This document shows, piece after piece, positions 16,853 through 25,360 of a stretch of 64,000 nt of DNA. Origin of the DNA: G963667425 sp963667425 [NCBI: bacterium] (GTDB taxonomy: Bacteria > UBP6 > UBA1177); contig OY763407.1 in assembly GCA_963667425.1 (NCBI GenBank), positions 1,178,001-1,242,000 of the forward strand, given 5' to 3'. The notes beneath the pieces were generated by a model. The model was not told where the DNA came from. It searched no databases and saw only the letters and a program-made list of their open reading frames with translations. A program made the position numbers and the translations under genes. Each line of letters begins with the position of its first letter. Position 1 is the stretch's first letter.

Positions 16853-18027
16853 TTTTTATCCTCCAGAATCTCAACACTGCGACCATCCTCAAGAGCATCA
16901 ATACCAGTCACAATAAGATTGAAAGATTTAGCAGAATCATCCGCAAGCTTTACAATTCTGTTCTTTGACAAATCAGAAAGGAGGAGAACCTCTTTTTTAA
17001 AAGCCTTTCCGCCCTCCTCAACAAAAATATAATACTTATCCTTTATAAAACGGACAAAACTTCTGCTTATCTCAAAAGAATTCTCATACTCCTTACCCAA
17101 AACAGCAACCTTAAGCTGCATACCCGGGAAAACAATTCGTTTCTTCGTAGCCTCATCCTCCTTACTCTCAAAGAAAATCTTCATAGAATAAAGAGAGCTT
17201 TTTCTATCAGGAGCCTCGGCAACACCCTTGATAATTCCCGGAATAACCGTTCCATCATTTAAAATAATCTCAACATCCTTTTTCTGATGCTTCTTATAAG
17301 AAAGGACATCAGTATAAGTAAGCCCGACAATAGCCTGAAGATTCTTAGTATCAACAAGCCTTGCCACCGGAGAGCCAATAGTAAGATACTGACCAGCCTG
17401 AGCAGGACGCTCGGCAATAATCCCTGAAAAAGGAGCAGTAATATAACAGTTATTTAAATTAATCTTAGCCGTTTCAAGAGAAGACTTTGCCTGATTAAGA
17501 GAAAGCTCGCTATTCTTATAAGTATTCTCTGAAAGATCAAAAGATTCCTTCGAAAGAGCATTACTCTCAAAAAGAGCCCTATCCCTATCAAAAAACTTCT
17601 TTCTAAGCTCATAAGTAAGTTCCGCCTGAGAAAGAGTAAGATTAGCCTGATCAAGAGCCGCTTTTTGCAAATCATGCTCAATAACAGCTAGAGTATCGCC
17701 CCTTTTTACAAACTCACCAAGCTCAAAATTAACCCTTTCCACCTCACCCGTAGTCTTAGTAGTCACAACGACATCGCTCTGAGCCTCAATAACAGCATTA
17801 AAAAAAGTCTTACCGGCAATCTTTGAAGGAGTAATCCTTGAAACCCTTATCTTTCTAGGAGGAAGCTCAGGTTTCACAGAATCACCCAAAGACTCAGGAA
17901 CTACATCAGCATCAGAAACACCACCTGCAGGAGATTTTGTCTCAACCTCAATCTTAACATCAGCAGACTTATCTCCGCATGAAACAACCAAAAGCAAAAC
18001 AAGTGAAAAAACTATAAAATATCTCAT
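16849..18027 (-). CDS. RND pump periplasmic adaptor (membrane fusion protein) lipoprotein
   Basis: The protein has 392 residues. The signal ends in VVSC, a lipobox, so the adaptor is lipid-anchored like AcrA. The biotinyl-lipoyl half-motifs (GEVERVNFELGEFVKRGDTLAVIE and GIIAERPAQAGQYLTIGSPVARLVD) flank an alpha-helical hairpin of about residues 115-190. A beta-barrel and membrane-proximal domain follow. It bridges the inner-membrane transporter and TolC. Four-base overlaps at both ends show translational coupling with both partners. Confidence 0.93.
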   Translation of the reverse strand: MRYFIVFSLVLLLVVSCGDKSADVKIEVETKSPAGGVSDADVVPESLGDSVKPELPPRKIRVSRITPSKIAGKTFFNAVIEAQSDVVVTTKTTGEVERVNFELGEFVKRGDTLAVIEHDLQKAALDQANLTLSQAELTYELRKKFFDRDRALFESNALSKESFDLSENTYKNSELSLNQAKSSLETAKINLNNCYITAPFSGIIAERPAQAGQYLTIGSPVARLVDTKNLQAIVGLTYTDVLSYKKHQKKDVEIILNDGTVIPGIIKGVAEAPDRKSSLYSMKIFFESKEDEATKKRIVFPGMQLKVAVLGKEYENSFEISRSFVRFIKDKYYIFVEEGGKAFKKEVLLLSDLSKNRIVKLADDSAKSFNLIVTGIDALEDGRSVEILEDKK

Positions 18028-19358
18028 CTGATTTCTCCGGAACCTGTTATCAGTTTCAACTGAAAGAAACTGTTATAAATAGAATTCTCTATAAAAGTCA
18101 TGTTTTTTAAAGCATCATAATAATTATTCTCGGCATTAAGAAGATCAAGATAAAGAGCCTTACCGCTCTCATACTCAAGCCTGCTCTGATCCATAGCCGA
18201 CTTAGCCACCTCAAGAGAAGCCTCGGCAACCCTTTTCTGTTCAAGCAGAGAATAAATAGAAACAACAACAGACTTAAGATTATAAAGCTGAGTATTCAGC
18301 AAATCAGCAAAAGCAAGCTCGGAACCGACCATATCAGCAGCAGCCTTTCTCCACTCCAGGACATCAGAAAAACCGTTAAAAAAATTCCAGTTAAGCGATA
18401 CAGTAATTGAATCGTCACTATCAAGATAAGTAGATTCAAAAGGATGATTCTCAGTCGGCCCGAAATCATGCGTATAATTAAAAGAAAGCGTAGGAAAAAG
18501 CGCGCCCAGAGCAATATATTTCTTATACTCCGCAATAAACTTCAGACGACTCGAACGGGCAAGCAGAGGAGAATTATCAAGCATAACCTTCTTCTCAGAC
18601 TCAAAAACCTCATCAGCACCCTGACTGCTGAAACCCCTTTCCACAGCTGAAAAATCTCCGCCATCAAGAACATCAAACGAAACATCTCTGCCCGCTACCA
18701 TTGACATCTTTGCAGCATTTTTCTTAAAAGTCATCCTGTAATCCTCAAGCTCCTGAAGCCTCTTTTTATAAGCAAGCTCAAAATTAAGATAAGCAAGCCT
18801 CGTTGTCTTACCGGAATCAAGCTGAAGCTTAGCCGTTCTCAAATTCTCCGAAGCCGCCTTAATAGACAGTTCCGTAGTCTTAATATTTTCCTGAGTTATA
18901 AAAGCCTCAAAAAAAGCCGAAACAGCAGTTGCCTCGACATTAGCCATCTCATACTTAAGCTCAATATCAGCAATTTCATCATTCTTATCAGCAATAAAAT
19001 TACCGAAAAGACGACTACCGCCAGTAAAAATCGGAAGAGAAACCTTCAAAGACCTAGTCCACAAAGGATTCCGCTTAGAAGCAAGCGACGTATCCAAGTC
19101 AGCACCCGGAGCATTCAAAGCATCCTCAGTAGCCTGATCATAATAAAACGAAGTACCCACATCAACCGAAGGGAAATACCCCGAAAAACTCTGATAATAA
19201 GAAAGCCTCGCCCTATCCTTTGCAACAGCCGCCGATTTAATAGAAACACTACCCTCTTTAACAATATCAAGATACTCATCAAGAGACATGCCATTCAAAA
19301 GAAAAGGGGTAAGAAATGTCAGAAAAGACATCAACTTGAAAAAACTAAAAGCTCTCAT
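18024..19358 (-). CDS. TolC-family outer membrane efflux protein
   Basis: The protein has 444 residues when started at ATG 19358, which has AGGG in front. An in-frame TTG 15 bp upstream is less likely. A signal peptide (FFKLMSFLTFLTPFLLNG) precedes duplicated outer-membrane-efflux repeats with long coiled-coil helices (for example TELSIKAASENLRTAKLQLD and AEASLEVAKSAMDQSRLEYE). It forms the trimeric exit duct for the RND pump encoded downstream. First gene of the operon. Confidence 0.92.
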   Translation of the reverse strand: MRAFSFFKLMSFLTFLTPFLLNGMSLDEYLDIVKEGSVSIKSAAVAKDRARLSYYQSFSGYFPSVDVGTSFYYDQATEDALNAPGADLDTSLASKRNPLWTRSLKVSLPIFTGGSRLFGNFIADKNDEIADIELKYEMANVEATAVSAFFEAFITQENIKTTELSIKAASENLRTAKLQLDSGKTTRLAYLNFELAYKKRLQELEDYRMTFKKNAAKMSMVAGRDVSFDVLDGGDFSAVERGFSSQGADEVFESEKKVMLDNSPLLARSSRLKFIAEYKKYIALGALFPTLSFNYTHDFGPTENHPFESTYLDSDDSITVSLNWNFFNGFSDVLEWRKAAADMVGSELAFADLLNTQLYNLKSVVVSIYSLLEQKRVAEASLEVAKSAMDQSRLEYESGKALYLDLLNAENNYYDALKNMTFIENSIYNSFFQLKLITGSGEIR

Positions 19359-19388
19359 ACGATACCCTGTCAAAATTTCAGGAAAACC

Positions 19389-19417
19389 AATATACTTAAA
19401 CTTATAAAAAAAAGCAA
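19389..19417 (-). promoter_or_regulatory. Promoter of the tolC-MFP-RND operon
   Basis: Minus strand TTGCTT (19412-19417), 17 bp, TATATT (19389-19394), about 30 bp before the tolC start. No operator palindrome was recognised. Confidence 0.5.
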
Positions 19418-19486
19418 AAAATCAGGATTTATCCCTTGAACCGTTTTATTTTATGAAAAAAACAAATCATAAATAAAGAGTTAACC

Positions 19487-19507
19487 GATGTGTTTGACCT
19501 TTGGCTG
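19487..19507. repeat. Copy 1 of a dispersed TTGACCTTTGGCTG repeat
   Basis: G(A)TGTG(T)TTGACCTTTGGCTG lies immediately beyond the stop codon of the minus-strand DJ-1 gene. A near-identical copy lies in the same position beyond the barrel-protein gene at 30345-30365. Both are preceded by AGAGTTAA at different distances. Confidence 0.55.
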
Positions 19508-19510
19508 ATA

Positions 19511-20131
19511 TTACTGAAGAGCTTTCATAAGGCTCATAAAATATTTTTCTTCTTTTGTGGTGTATAGCTGATACCAATTTTCAAGCACTTCGGGCTTCAT
19601 TACTTCCATTTTCCTTAATATTTCATAGGTAAAATCAACTGGTGCAAGACCTGTTGCTGTTATTAGGTTTCTATCTGCCACGGCTGCTTTTTCCACATAG
19701 TTGTCGTCACCTTTGTAGTTCGGGCAGAATATTTTAAGGAAATCTTTGCCGCCGCTTGTGTGTTTTCTGTTATTAAGGATTCCTCTGTTTGCAAGTGCAG
19801 CTGTGGCTGCGCAGATTGCCGCTATGTTCACGTTTTTGTCTATGAGTTTTTCTGTCAGTTCTATTATTTCATGGTGTTCTCCGCTCAGCCATTTGTCTGA
19901 ACCTGGAATTATCAGAAAATCTCCTTCTTTAAAGTCTGCTTTTTCAATTGTTGTTTCAGGAATAATTTTAATCCCGCCCATTGTTGTTATAGGGTCAGGT
20001 GTTTTACCGATTGTTATCAGGTTTATTTCTTTTGTCTTTATAAGAAATCTTCTGCTGTTAAGTTCAGACGTGAGGTATGCAATTTCCCAGTCTGCAAGTG
20101 TATCCAAAACATATATATAGCAGTTTATCAT
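19511..20131 (-). CDS. DJ-1/PfpI family protein
   Basis: The protein has 206 residues. It has the flavodoxin-like DJ-1/PfpI fold, with FLIIPGSDKW and the nucleophile elbow AAICAATAAL, whose Cys is the family nucleophile. ITATGLAPVDFTYEIL follows near the C-terminus. Relatives include glyoxalases, deglycase-like stress proteins and type-1 glutamine amidotransferase homologues. The exact chemistry cannot be assigned. It is monocistronic with its own strong promoter and a GGAGATTACAG ribosome site. Confidence 0.85.
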   Translation of the reverse strand: MINCYIYVLDTLADWEIAYLTSELNSRRFLIKTKEINLITIGKTPDPITTMGGIKIIPETTIEKADFKEGDFLIIPGSDKWLSGEHHEIIELTEKLIDKNVNIAAICAATAALANRGILNNRKHTSGGKDFLKIFCPNYKGDDNYVEKAAVADRNLITATGLAPVDFTYEILRKMEVMKPEVLENWYQLYTTKEEKYFMSLMKALQ

Positions 20132-20165
20132 CTGTAATCTCCTTAATTAATTAACAGGTGTAGCG

Positions 20166-20194
20166 AGTATATTTTTTAGCTTTTTTTCTGTCAA
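20166..20194 (-). promoter_or_regulatory. Promoter of the DJ-1 family gene
   Basis: Minus strand TTGACA (20189-20194), 17 bp, TATACT (20166-20171), about 30 bp before the start codon. It is one of the best sigma-70 matches in the window. Confidence 0.75.
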
Positions 20195-20215
20195 TTATTT
20201 AATGATGATGAAAAA

Positions 20216-21289
20216 CTACATTACTTCGATTTCGGCATCTATTGATCCGGCTTTTTTAAGTGCCTGTATTATTGAGATAAGGTCTCTGGGTGAGACTCCG
20301 AGTGCGTTTAATCCTTTCACGAGGTCGGATATTTTACCTCCTTCGATGAAGTTAAGATTTCTGTGTTCTTCTTCTATGTTGAAGTTTTTCTGTTCTCCTG
20401 CGACTGTGTTTCCGTTGCTTAATGGTCCAGGCTGAGAGACGAATGGAGAACTATCAACAGTCACGCTTAGATTTCCGTGCGAAACTGCTGTTTTTCTGAC
20501 TATTATGTCGCCGCCCATAACTACTGTTCCTGTTCTTTCGTTTAGAACTATGACTGCTTTTTTATCAGGCATTACTTCTATCTGTTCGAGGAATGCAGCC
20601 ATTTTTATGGGTGAGAATCCTTCTTTTACTTCAACTTCTATTTCCCTGCCGTCTACTGCTCTTGCAACGTTTGATGCGAAGTATCTGTTTACTGCGTCTG
20701 CAACTATAAACGATGTTGAAAAATCGGCTCTGTTCAGTACAAGGGTTATTTTTCCGTTTTTAACGAACTGATTTTCAATTCCTCTTTCTATTACTGCGCC
20801 TTCGGTTATTGTTCCGACTGTCGGATGATTTTTGGTTTTGTTTCCGATTGAGTATCCTCCGATACTGAGAACTCCCTGAGCTACTGCATATACTTTTCCG
20901 TCAGGAGCTTTTAATGGTGTCATAAGCAGTGTTCCGCCCTGAAGCGATTTTGCATCACCGAGCGAGCTTACCGTTATATCTATTTTAGATCCGCTTTCTG
21001 CAAATGGAGGAAGTGTTCCTGTTACCATTACTGCTGCCGCATTTTTTACTTTGAGTTTACTTACGTCAACCTTTATTCCCATTTCAGCAAGCATGTTGCC
21101 TATTGACTGAACTGTAAATATGGCTCCCTGCCCGTCTCCTGTTCCTGACAAACCGACAACTATTCCGTATCCGACTATCTGCTGGCTTCTCACCCCTTTT
21201 ATGTCGGCTAAATTTTTTATTCTGGTCCCGGCATACAGCGTTCCGCTGATAAGGAGTAATGTCAGCATCATTTTTATAATATTTTTCAT
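20216..21289 (-). CDS. flgI: Flagellar P-ring protein FlgI
   Basis: The protein has 357 residues from ATG 21289, where GGAGAAATAAG is the ribosome site. A longer in-frame extension to 21346 has no such site and would bury the signal peptide. The signal (MMLTLLLISGTLYAG) is followed by TRIKNLADIKGVRSQQIVGYGIVVGLSGTGDG, the FlgI hallmark. The C-terminus is LVKGLNALGVSPRDLISIIQALKKAGSIDAEIEVM. It forms the ring around the rod in the peptidoglycan layer. It is the last gene of the flg operon, and no flgJ follows. Confidence 0.96.
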   Translation of the reverse strand: MKNIIKMMLTLLLISGTLYAGTRIKNLADIKGVRSQQIVGYGIVVGLSGTGDGQGAIFTVQSIGNMLAEMGIKVDVSKLKVKNAAAVMVTGTLPPFAESGSKIDITVSSLGDAKSLQGGTLLMTPLKAPDGKVYAVAQGVLSIGGYSIGNKTKNHPTVGTITEGAVIERGIENQFVKNGKITLVLNRADFSTSFIVADAVNRYFASNVARAVDGREIEVEVKEGFSPIKMAAFLEQIEVMPDKKAVIVLNERTGTVVMGGDIIVRKTAVSHGNLSVTVDSSPFVSQPGPLSNGNTVAGEQKNFNIEEEHRNLNFIEGGKISDLVKGLNALGVSPRDLISIIQALKKAGSIDAEIEVM

Positions 21290-21311
21290 CTTATTTCTCC
21301 TAAAACAACCA

Positions 21312-22013
21312 TTAAAACGGCCAGACCCAGTCAAAGAATCTTGCAAATACTCCGGGCTGCTGTTTGTCGGAAACGATTCCTCTGCCTGAAAATTCTATCT
21401 GTAGTTCAGCTATTCTGTCACTTGGAACACTGTTATCCTGACTTATGTCGTCAGATCTTATTATCCCTGAAAGATAGAGATGTTGTTCCTCTCCGTTTAC
21501 CAGTGTCACTTTCTCCCCTTCTATGAAGAGGTTTCCGCTTGAATATACTTTTTTTATGACGACTGTTATTGTCGCTTTCATTGTTTCTTTACGATTGGTT
21601 GAGCCTTTGCCTGAAAAATTATTTTTACTTGTCGCTGAGACCATACTACCGGTATCAAGTCCGCTTCTTTTGGCAGCAAAATTTTCCCATACACCTAACC
21701 CATTGGGCATTGATGCACTTGTTGTTCCGCCTCTTTCAAGGTTTGTGTCAGCTGCCTTTTCTGCAATATCGCTTTCTGAAACCACAACCTGAATTATATC
21801 ATTGATTTTGTGTGCCCGTTTTTCGGAAAACATGCTTGCATTGCTGGATCTTTCTGTCCAGAGGCTTCCTTCGGATAGTCTTTCCTCTTTATGCTCGACT
21901 TCTATTTCGCTTACGTCTCTTTTTTTGGGATTATAGTGATCTATTCTTTTCACACATCCCTGAAATATGATCAGAGTGGTAAATATTGCTAAGAATATTT
22001 TTATTTTTCTCAT
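21312..22013 (-). CDS. flgH: Flagellar L-ring lipoprotein FlgH
   Basis: The protein has 233 residues. The signal ends in IFQGC (lipobox). The family region GSLWTERSSNASMFSEKRAHKINDIIQVVVSE leads to VKKVYSSGNLFIEGEKVTLVNGEEQHLYLSGIIRSDDI. FlgH forms the outer-membrane bushing for the flagellar rod, which shows a true outer membrane. It overlaps flgA by 4 bp. Confidence 0.96.
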   Translation of the reverse strand: MRKIKIFLAIFTTLIIFQGCVKRIDHYNPKKRDVSEIEVEHKEERLSEGSLWTERSSNASMFSEKRAHKINDIIQVVVSESDIAEKAADTNLERGGTTSASMPNGLGVWENFAAKRSGLDTGSMVSATSKNNFSGKGSTNRKETMKATITVVIKKVYSSGNLFIEGEKVTLVNGEEQHLYLSGIIRSDDISQDNSVPSDRIAELQIEFSGRGIVSDKQQPGVFARFFDWVWPF

Positions 22014-22651
22014 TTTCCACCTCCGACAGTCACTCTTCCGCTCCCCAGAACGGTTCCTCTGAGTATTTTTCCTGACTGGCTGTTCTTTATATTTATAGAA
22101 TCGTTCAGAGATCCGTTTCCCAGAGCGATTGCTTCAACGATTATACTTATTCCTTTGGCAGAATAGTTGGCAAGTATTATATCTCCTCTTTTTATCAGGA
22201 TTCTTTTTCTAAGCAGGTTTTTTGTAACTTTTTCCCCTTTGGAAACTGCTACTCTGGTTTCTTTTCCTTCTATTGAAAAGATGTATCTTCTGTTGTTGCC
22301 GCCATCTATTTTTTCTCTTGTTACAATTACCATATCCTGAGTAAGAGGAGTTCCTTTCGGATATGAATCTGTAAAGCTCAGGACATCTGCCTTTACTGTA
22401 AGATTAAAGGTTACAACTTTCACACCTTCATCTGTTTCGGCAAAAATTTTCTTGAATCCTGAAAAACAGAGTTGTCTGCCTGAAAAATCCGCACTTTTTA
22501 TAACTGTTTCGGGTACAGAAAGGTTTTCTATCTCAAAGTTTTTCACTTCACTGCATGACTCTTCGATTTCTGCCTGTATAAGTCTTGTGAAATCAGAGCT
22601 TAAAAGCGAGTATGAAATAAAAAATGTTATTAAGATGATTACCTTTTTCAT
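22010..22651 (-). CDS. flgA: P-ring assembly chaperone FlgA
   Basis: The protein has 213 residues with a signal peptide. The C-terminal half is an SAF-type domain (GTPLTQDMVIVTREKIDGG, ISKGEKVTKNLLRKRILIKRGD and GKILRGTVLGSGRVTVG are the matching stretches). FlgA is a periplasmic chaperone for FlgI polymerisation. Its position between flgG and flgH fits the usual order in deltaproteobacteria and epsilonproteobacteria. Confidence 0.9.
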   Translation of the reverse strand: MKKVIILITFFISYSLLSSDFTRLIQAEIEESCSEVKNFEIENLSVPETVIKSADFSGRQLCFSGFKKIFAETDEGVKVVTFNLTVKADVLSFTDSYPKGTPLTQDMVIVTREKIDGGNNRRYIFSIEGKETRVAVSKGEKVTKNLLRKRILIKRGDIILANYSAKGISIIVEAIALGNGSLNDSINIKNSQSGKILRGTVLGSGRVTVGGGK

Positions 22652-22655
22652 TGCA

Positions 22656-23447
22656 CTATCCCTGTCTTAAGTTTGTAGCTGTCTGAAGCATCGAATCACT
22701 TGTCTTTACGGCTTTTGAATTTATTTCGTATGCTCTCTGACCTTCTATCATGTTTACCATTTCGGTTACCATATCAACATTTGAACCTTCGATAAATCCC
22801 TGAAGAAGTTCACCTGTTCCATTTTCTCCGGGATTTGAAATTATAGGATCACCTGATGCGGCACTCTGTTCAAAAAGATTTTTACCAAGAGCTTTCAATC
22901 CACCCGGATTTATAAATGTCGCCACTTGTATAACACCTATTTCTGTTGTGTCGGTCTGCCCTGCCTGTTTGACAGAAACTGTTCCATCTTCACCGATAAG
23001 AAGACTTACTGCATCTGGAGGAATTGTTATTTCAGGTTCTATCGGATAGCCGTTTGCAGTAACAATGCGCCCTTCGTTGTCTGTCTTGAACGAACCGTCT
23101 CTTGTGTAGGCGACTGTTCCGTCAGGTCTTGTTATCTGAAAGAATCCATTGCCCTGAATTGCTATATCAAGTGAATTTTCAGTGTTTCGAAGAGAACCCT
23201 GAGCAAATTCTTTTGTCGTATCTGAAGTTTTTACTCCAAGACCGTACTGTGTCGAAACAGGACTCGGCGTTCCGGCTGTTGTTGAAAGTCCGGGCGCTTT
23301 ATCTGTCTGATAAAGAAGATCTTCAAAATTGGCTCTGTTCCGTTTAAAGCCGGTAGTGTTGACATTTGCAAGGTTGTTGGATACAACCGCCATTTTCTGC
23401 TGCTGAGCACTCATGCCTGTTGCAGCGATATCCAATGCTTTAAACAT
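22656..23447 (-). CDS. flgG: Flagellar distal rod protein FlgG
   Basis: The protein has 263 residues, normal for FlgG. The N-terminal rod motif MSAQQQKMAVVSNNLANVNTTGFKR and the C-terminal SNVDMVTEMVNMIEGQRAYEINSKAVKTSDSML are typical. It is exported by the flagellar type III system and has no signal peptide. It follows flgF by 12 bp. Confidence 0.96.
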   Translation of the reverse strand: MFKALDIAATGMSAQQQKMAVVSNNLANVNTTGFKRNRANFEDLLYQTDKAPGLSTTAGTPSPVSTQYGLGVKTSDTTKEFAQGSLRNTENSLDIAIQGNGFFQITRPDGTVAYTRDGSFKTDNEGRIVTANGYPIEPEITIPPDAVSLLIGEDGTVSVKQAGQTDTTEIGVIQVATFINPGGLKALGKNLFEQSAASGDPIISNPGENGTGELLQGFIEGSNVDMVTEMVNMIEGQRAYEINSKAVKTSDSMLQTATNLRQG

Positions 23448-23459
23448 ATTTTACCTCCA

Positions 23460-24218
23460 TCACATTACACCTACTTTATTAACAGCCTTCTCATCAAGTG
23501 TCTGATAGGCTTTTATGGCTTTAGAGGCTGTTTCATAATGACGCTGAAGCTTTATCATTTCTGTCATTTCAGCCACGATATTAACATTGGAGCTTTCAAG
23601 GTATCCCTGATGGATTCTTGAATTCTGTGCAGTTGACTCAACACCTGAATTCTCATCCAATGTATATCTTGTTCCGTATTTATTGGTAAGCCATCTTGTG
23701 TCGTTTACATCAAAGAGAGCTATTCGCCCAACTTCATCTTCACCCTGAACTATCATTCCGTCTTCTCTGATGTTTACTCCTGCATTTCTGTCAACGATTA
23801 TCGGTTCCTGATTTTCATTTAAAAGATAGGCTCCATCAGCATCTGTAATATAACCTTCATTGTCCACAGTAAATTCACCGCTTCGCTGAAGAAAAAGTTC
23901 TTCCCCTTTTTTTACTTTAAAAAATCCGCTTCCTTCTATTGCAAGGTCAAGAGGATTATCTGTCTGTCTGAATGAACCTTGTGAATGATCATTATATGTA
24001 TCAGAGAGTTCTGTAAATGATTTATCCTGCTGAGTGTAGTATTCTTCCATTTTTTCAGGAATATCACTCTGTTTATACTTATGAATATATTCGGAAAAAA
24101 CCGATTTCTCTTTCTTAAAACCTGAAGTTGAAGCGTTTGCAAGATTGTTGGAGACTACTTCAAGATTTTTCTCTATTGCAACATTACCGGATAAGGCAAC
24201 ATAAATTCCATTACTCAT
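23460..24218 (-). CDS. flgF: Flagellar proximal rod protein FlgF
   Basis: The protein has 252 residues of the FlgF/FlgG type: NLEVVSNNLANASTSGFKKEKSVF at the N-terminus and LESSNVNIVAEMTEMIKLQRHYETASKAIKAY at the C-terminus. It sits just before flgG and is called FlgF by order and divergence. Its first 8 bases overlap the upstream unknown gene. Confidence 0.92.
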   Translation of the reverse strand: MSNGIYVALSGNVAIEKNLEVVSNNLANASTSGFKKEKSVFSEYIHKYKQSDIPEKMEEYYTQQDKSFTELSDTYNDHSQGSFRQTDNPLDLAIEGSGFFKVKKGEELFLQRSGEFTVDNEGYITDADGAYLLNENQEPIIVDRNAGVNIREDGMIVQGEDEVGRIALFDVNDTRWLTNKYGTRYTLDENSGVESTAQNSRIHQGYLESSNVNIVAEMTEMIKLQRHYETASKAIKAYQTLDEKAVNKVGVM

Positions 24219-24618
24219 TTACAGCCCTCCTCTTTTTCATTTTCTGAAAAATATGAAATTCACTTTCAGACATCCCTGAAAAATTTCCTTTTTCTGTCGG
24301 ATATTCATAAACTTTTGCTTTTACTGAAGCATTTATCTCTTCGGTTTCCCTTTTTATTTTTTCTTCTTCAATCATCTGCATAAGATTTCTGATATCGTCC
24401 TCTTTATCCTGAAGTATTGTAAGCATTTCGGTAGCCATTTTATTGATTTTAAGAACTGTTTCTTTCCCTGGAGCGTTTTTCTGAATCTTTTCAAGTTCCT
24501 GTTCCAGAGTTTCGACCTTGTATTTCATGAGAGAATATTCCTTTTTGTAATCACGAAATATTATGAGCAGTGTTATAACGATAATCACCCATAAAACTGC
24601 TGCAAAAACAAAAATCAT
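24211..24618 (-). CDS. Unknown membrane-anchored coiled-coil protein in the flg operon
   Basis: The protein has 135 residues and I do not recognise a family. It has one N-terminal transmembrane helix (residues about 2-21), then a charged helical segment with heptad character (YKVETLEQELEKIQKN, LQDKEDDIRNLMQMIEEEKIKRETEEI) and a short tail. It lies between a lipoprotein gene and flgF, overlapping flgF by 8 bp. An accessory role in flagellar assembly or a membrane tether is plausible from context only. Confidence 0.6.
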   Translation of the reverse strand: MIFVFAAVLWVIIVITLLIIFRDYKKEYSLMKYKVETLEQELEKIQKNAPGKETVLKINKMATEMLTILQDKEDDIRNLMQMIEEEKIKRETEEINASVKAKVYEYPTEKGNFSGMSESEFHIFQKMKKRRAVNE

Positions 24619-24627
24619 ATTTTCCCC

Positions 24628-25182
24628 CTATACCCCAGAGTCATTATCTTCATCAGAAACTTCTTCATCAACATAGATTATATTTCCGACAGTATCTCTG
24701 ATATCACGTGCTATATCCCGCATCTCTTCAAATGAAATTTCACCTGTAACAAATTTATTGTCACTGTCTGTATCCGTGTCACTGTCACTTTGCTCTGTAT
24801 CACCGTCATATATAAGTTTCATGTCAATATCTACAAAAATACCTATATCATGGCTAAAATCGTAATCTATAAAATGAGCATCCTCATCAATGGTTTCTTC
24901 ATCCGTTAAGTCAAAGTCTTCATCATTAAAATCATCATCAGAAAACTCCACATCGCTGTCATCAAAAGCACAGTCACCTTTATAACAGGCTTCGGAATAA
25001 CAAAGACCTTTTATGCAGAATCCTTCATTTGGACACCATCCGTTTGAACTGCAACTATATCTGCAAATATTTTCGCTGCACTTTTCTGATACTCCACAAT
25101 CACTTTCTCTTACACATTCCACAGGAGAACATGAAATAAGCAGGAAAAATATTAACATAAACAACACAAAACAAAGGCGCAT
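24628..25182 (-). CDS. Cys- and Asp-rich lipoprotein heading the flagellar operon
   Basis: The protein has 184 residues. The signal ends in LISC (lipobox). Residues 22-70 hold twelve cysteines in a small-domain pattern (CVRESDCGVSEKCSENICRY is the start). This leads into a very acidic stretch of D/E/S/T, then a short hydrophobic tail. Such Cys-rich plus Asp-rich lipoproteins recur in Myxococcota-like genomes, and two more are in this window. It is transcribed from the sigma-54 element at 25217 and followed 9 bp later by the rest of the flg operon. The function is unknown. A surface or basal-body-associated role is inferred from the shared promoter. Confidence 0.65.
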   Translation of the reverse strand: MRLCFVLFMLIFFLLISCSPVECVRESDCGVSEKCSENICRYSCSSNGWCPNEGFCIKGLCYSEACYKGDCAFDDSDVEFSDDDFNDEDFDLTDEETIDEDAHFIDYDFSHDIGIFVDIDMKLIYDGDTEQSDSDTDTDSDNKFVTGEISFEEMRDIARDIRDTVGNIIYVDEEVSDEDNDSGV

Positions 25183-25216
25183 TTAAAGCTCCTTAAAAAT
25201 TAACGCTCTGCTATTT

Positions 25217-25232
25217 TGCAAATTATATGCCA
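25217..25232 (-). promoter_or_regulatory. Sigma-54 (RpoN) promoter of the flagellar operon
   Basis: The minus strand reads TGGCATATAATTTGCA. This fits the -24/-12 consensus TGGCAC-N5-TTGC with the correct 16-base length and invariant GG and GC. The predicted start is about 24 bp before the lipoprotein ATG. No sigma-70 boxes of similar quality are seen here. Confidence 0.7.
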
Positions 25233-25360
25233 TTTTCAGATTAACCACCTATCTAATAAAATGCTTTTTAAATATTTAAGAAAAAATTTGCGTAACGAAA
25301 AAAAAAACGATACAAGTATGTGGTCTAACTAAGATTATTACATTTTTCAAGGAGATTAGT

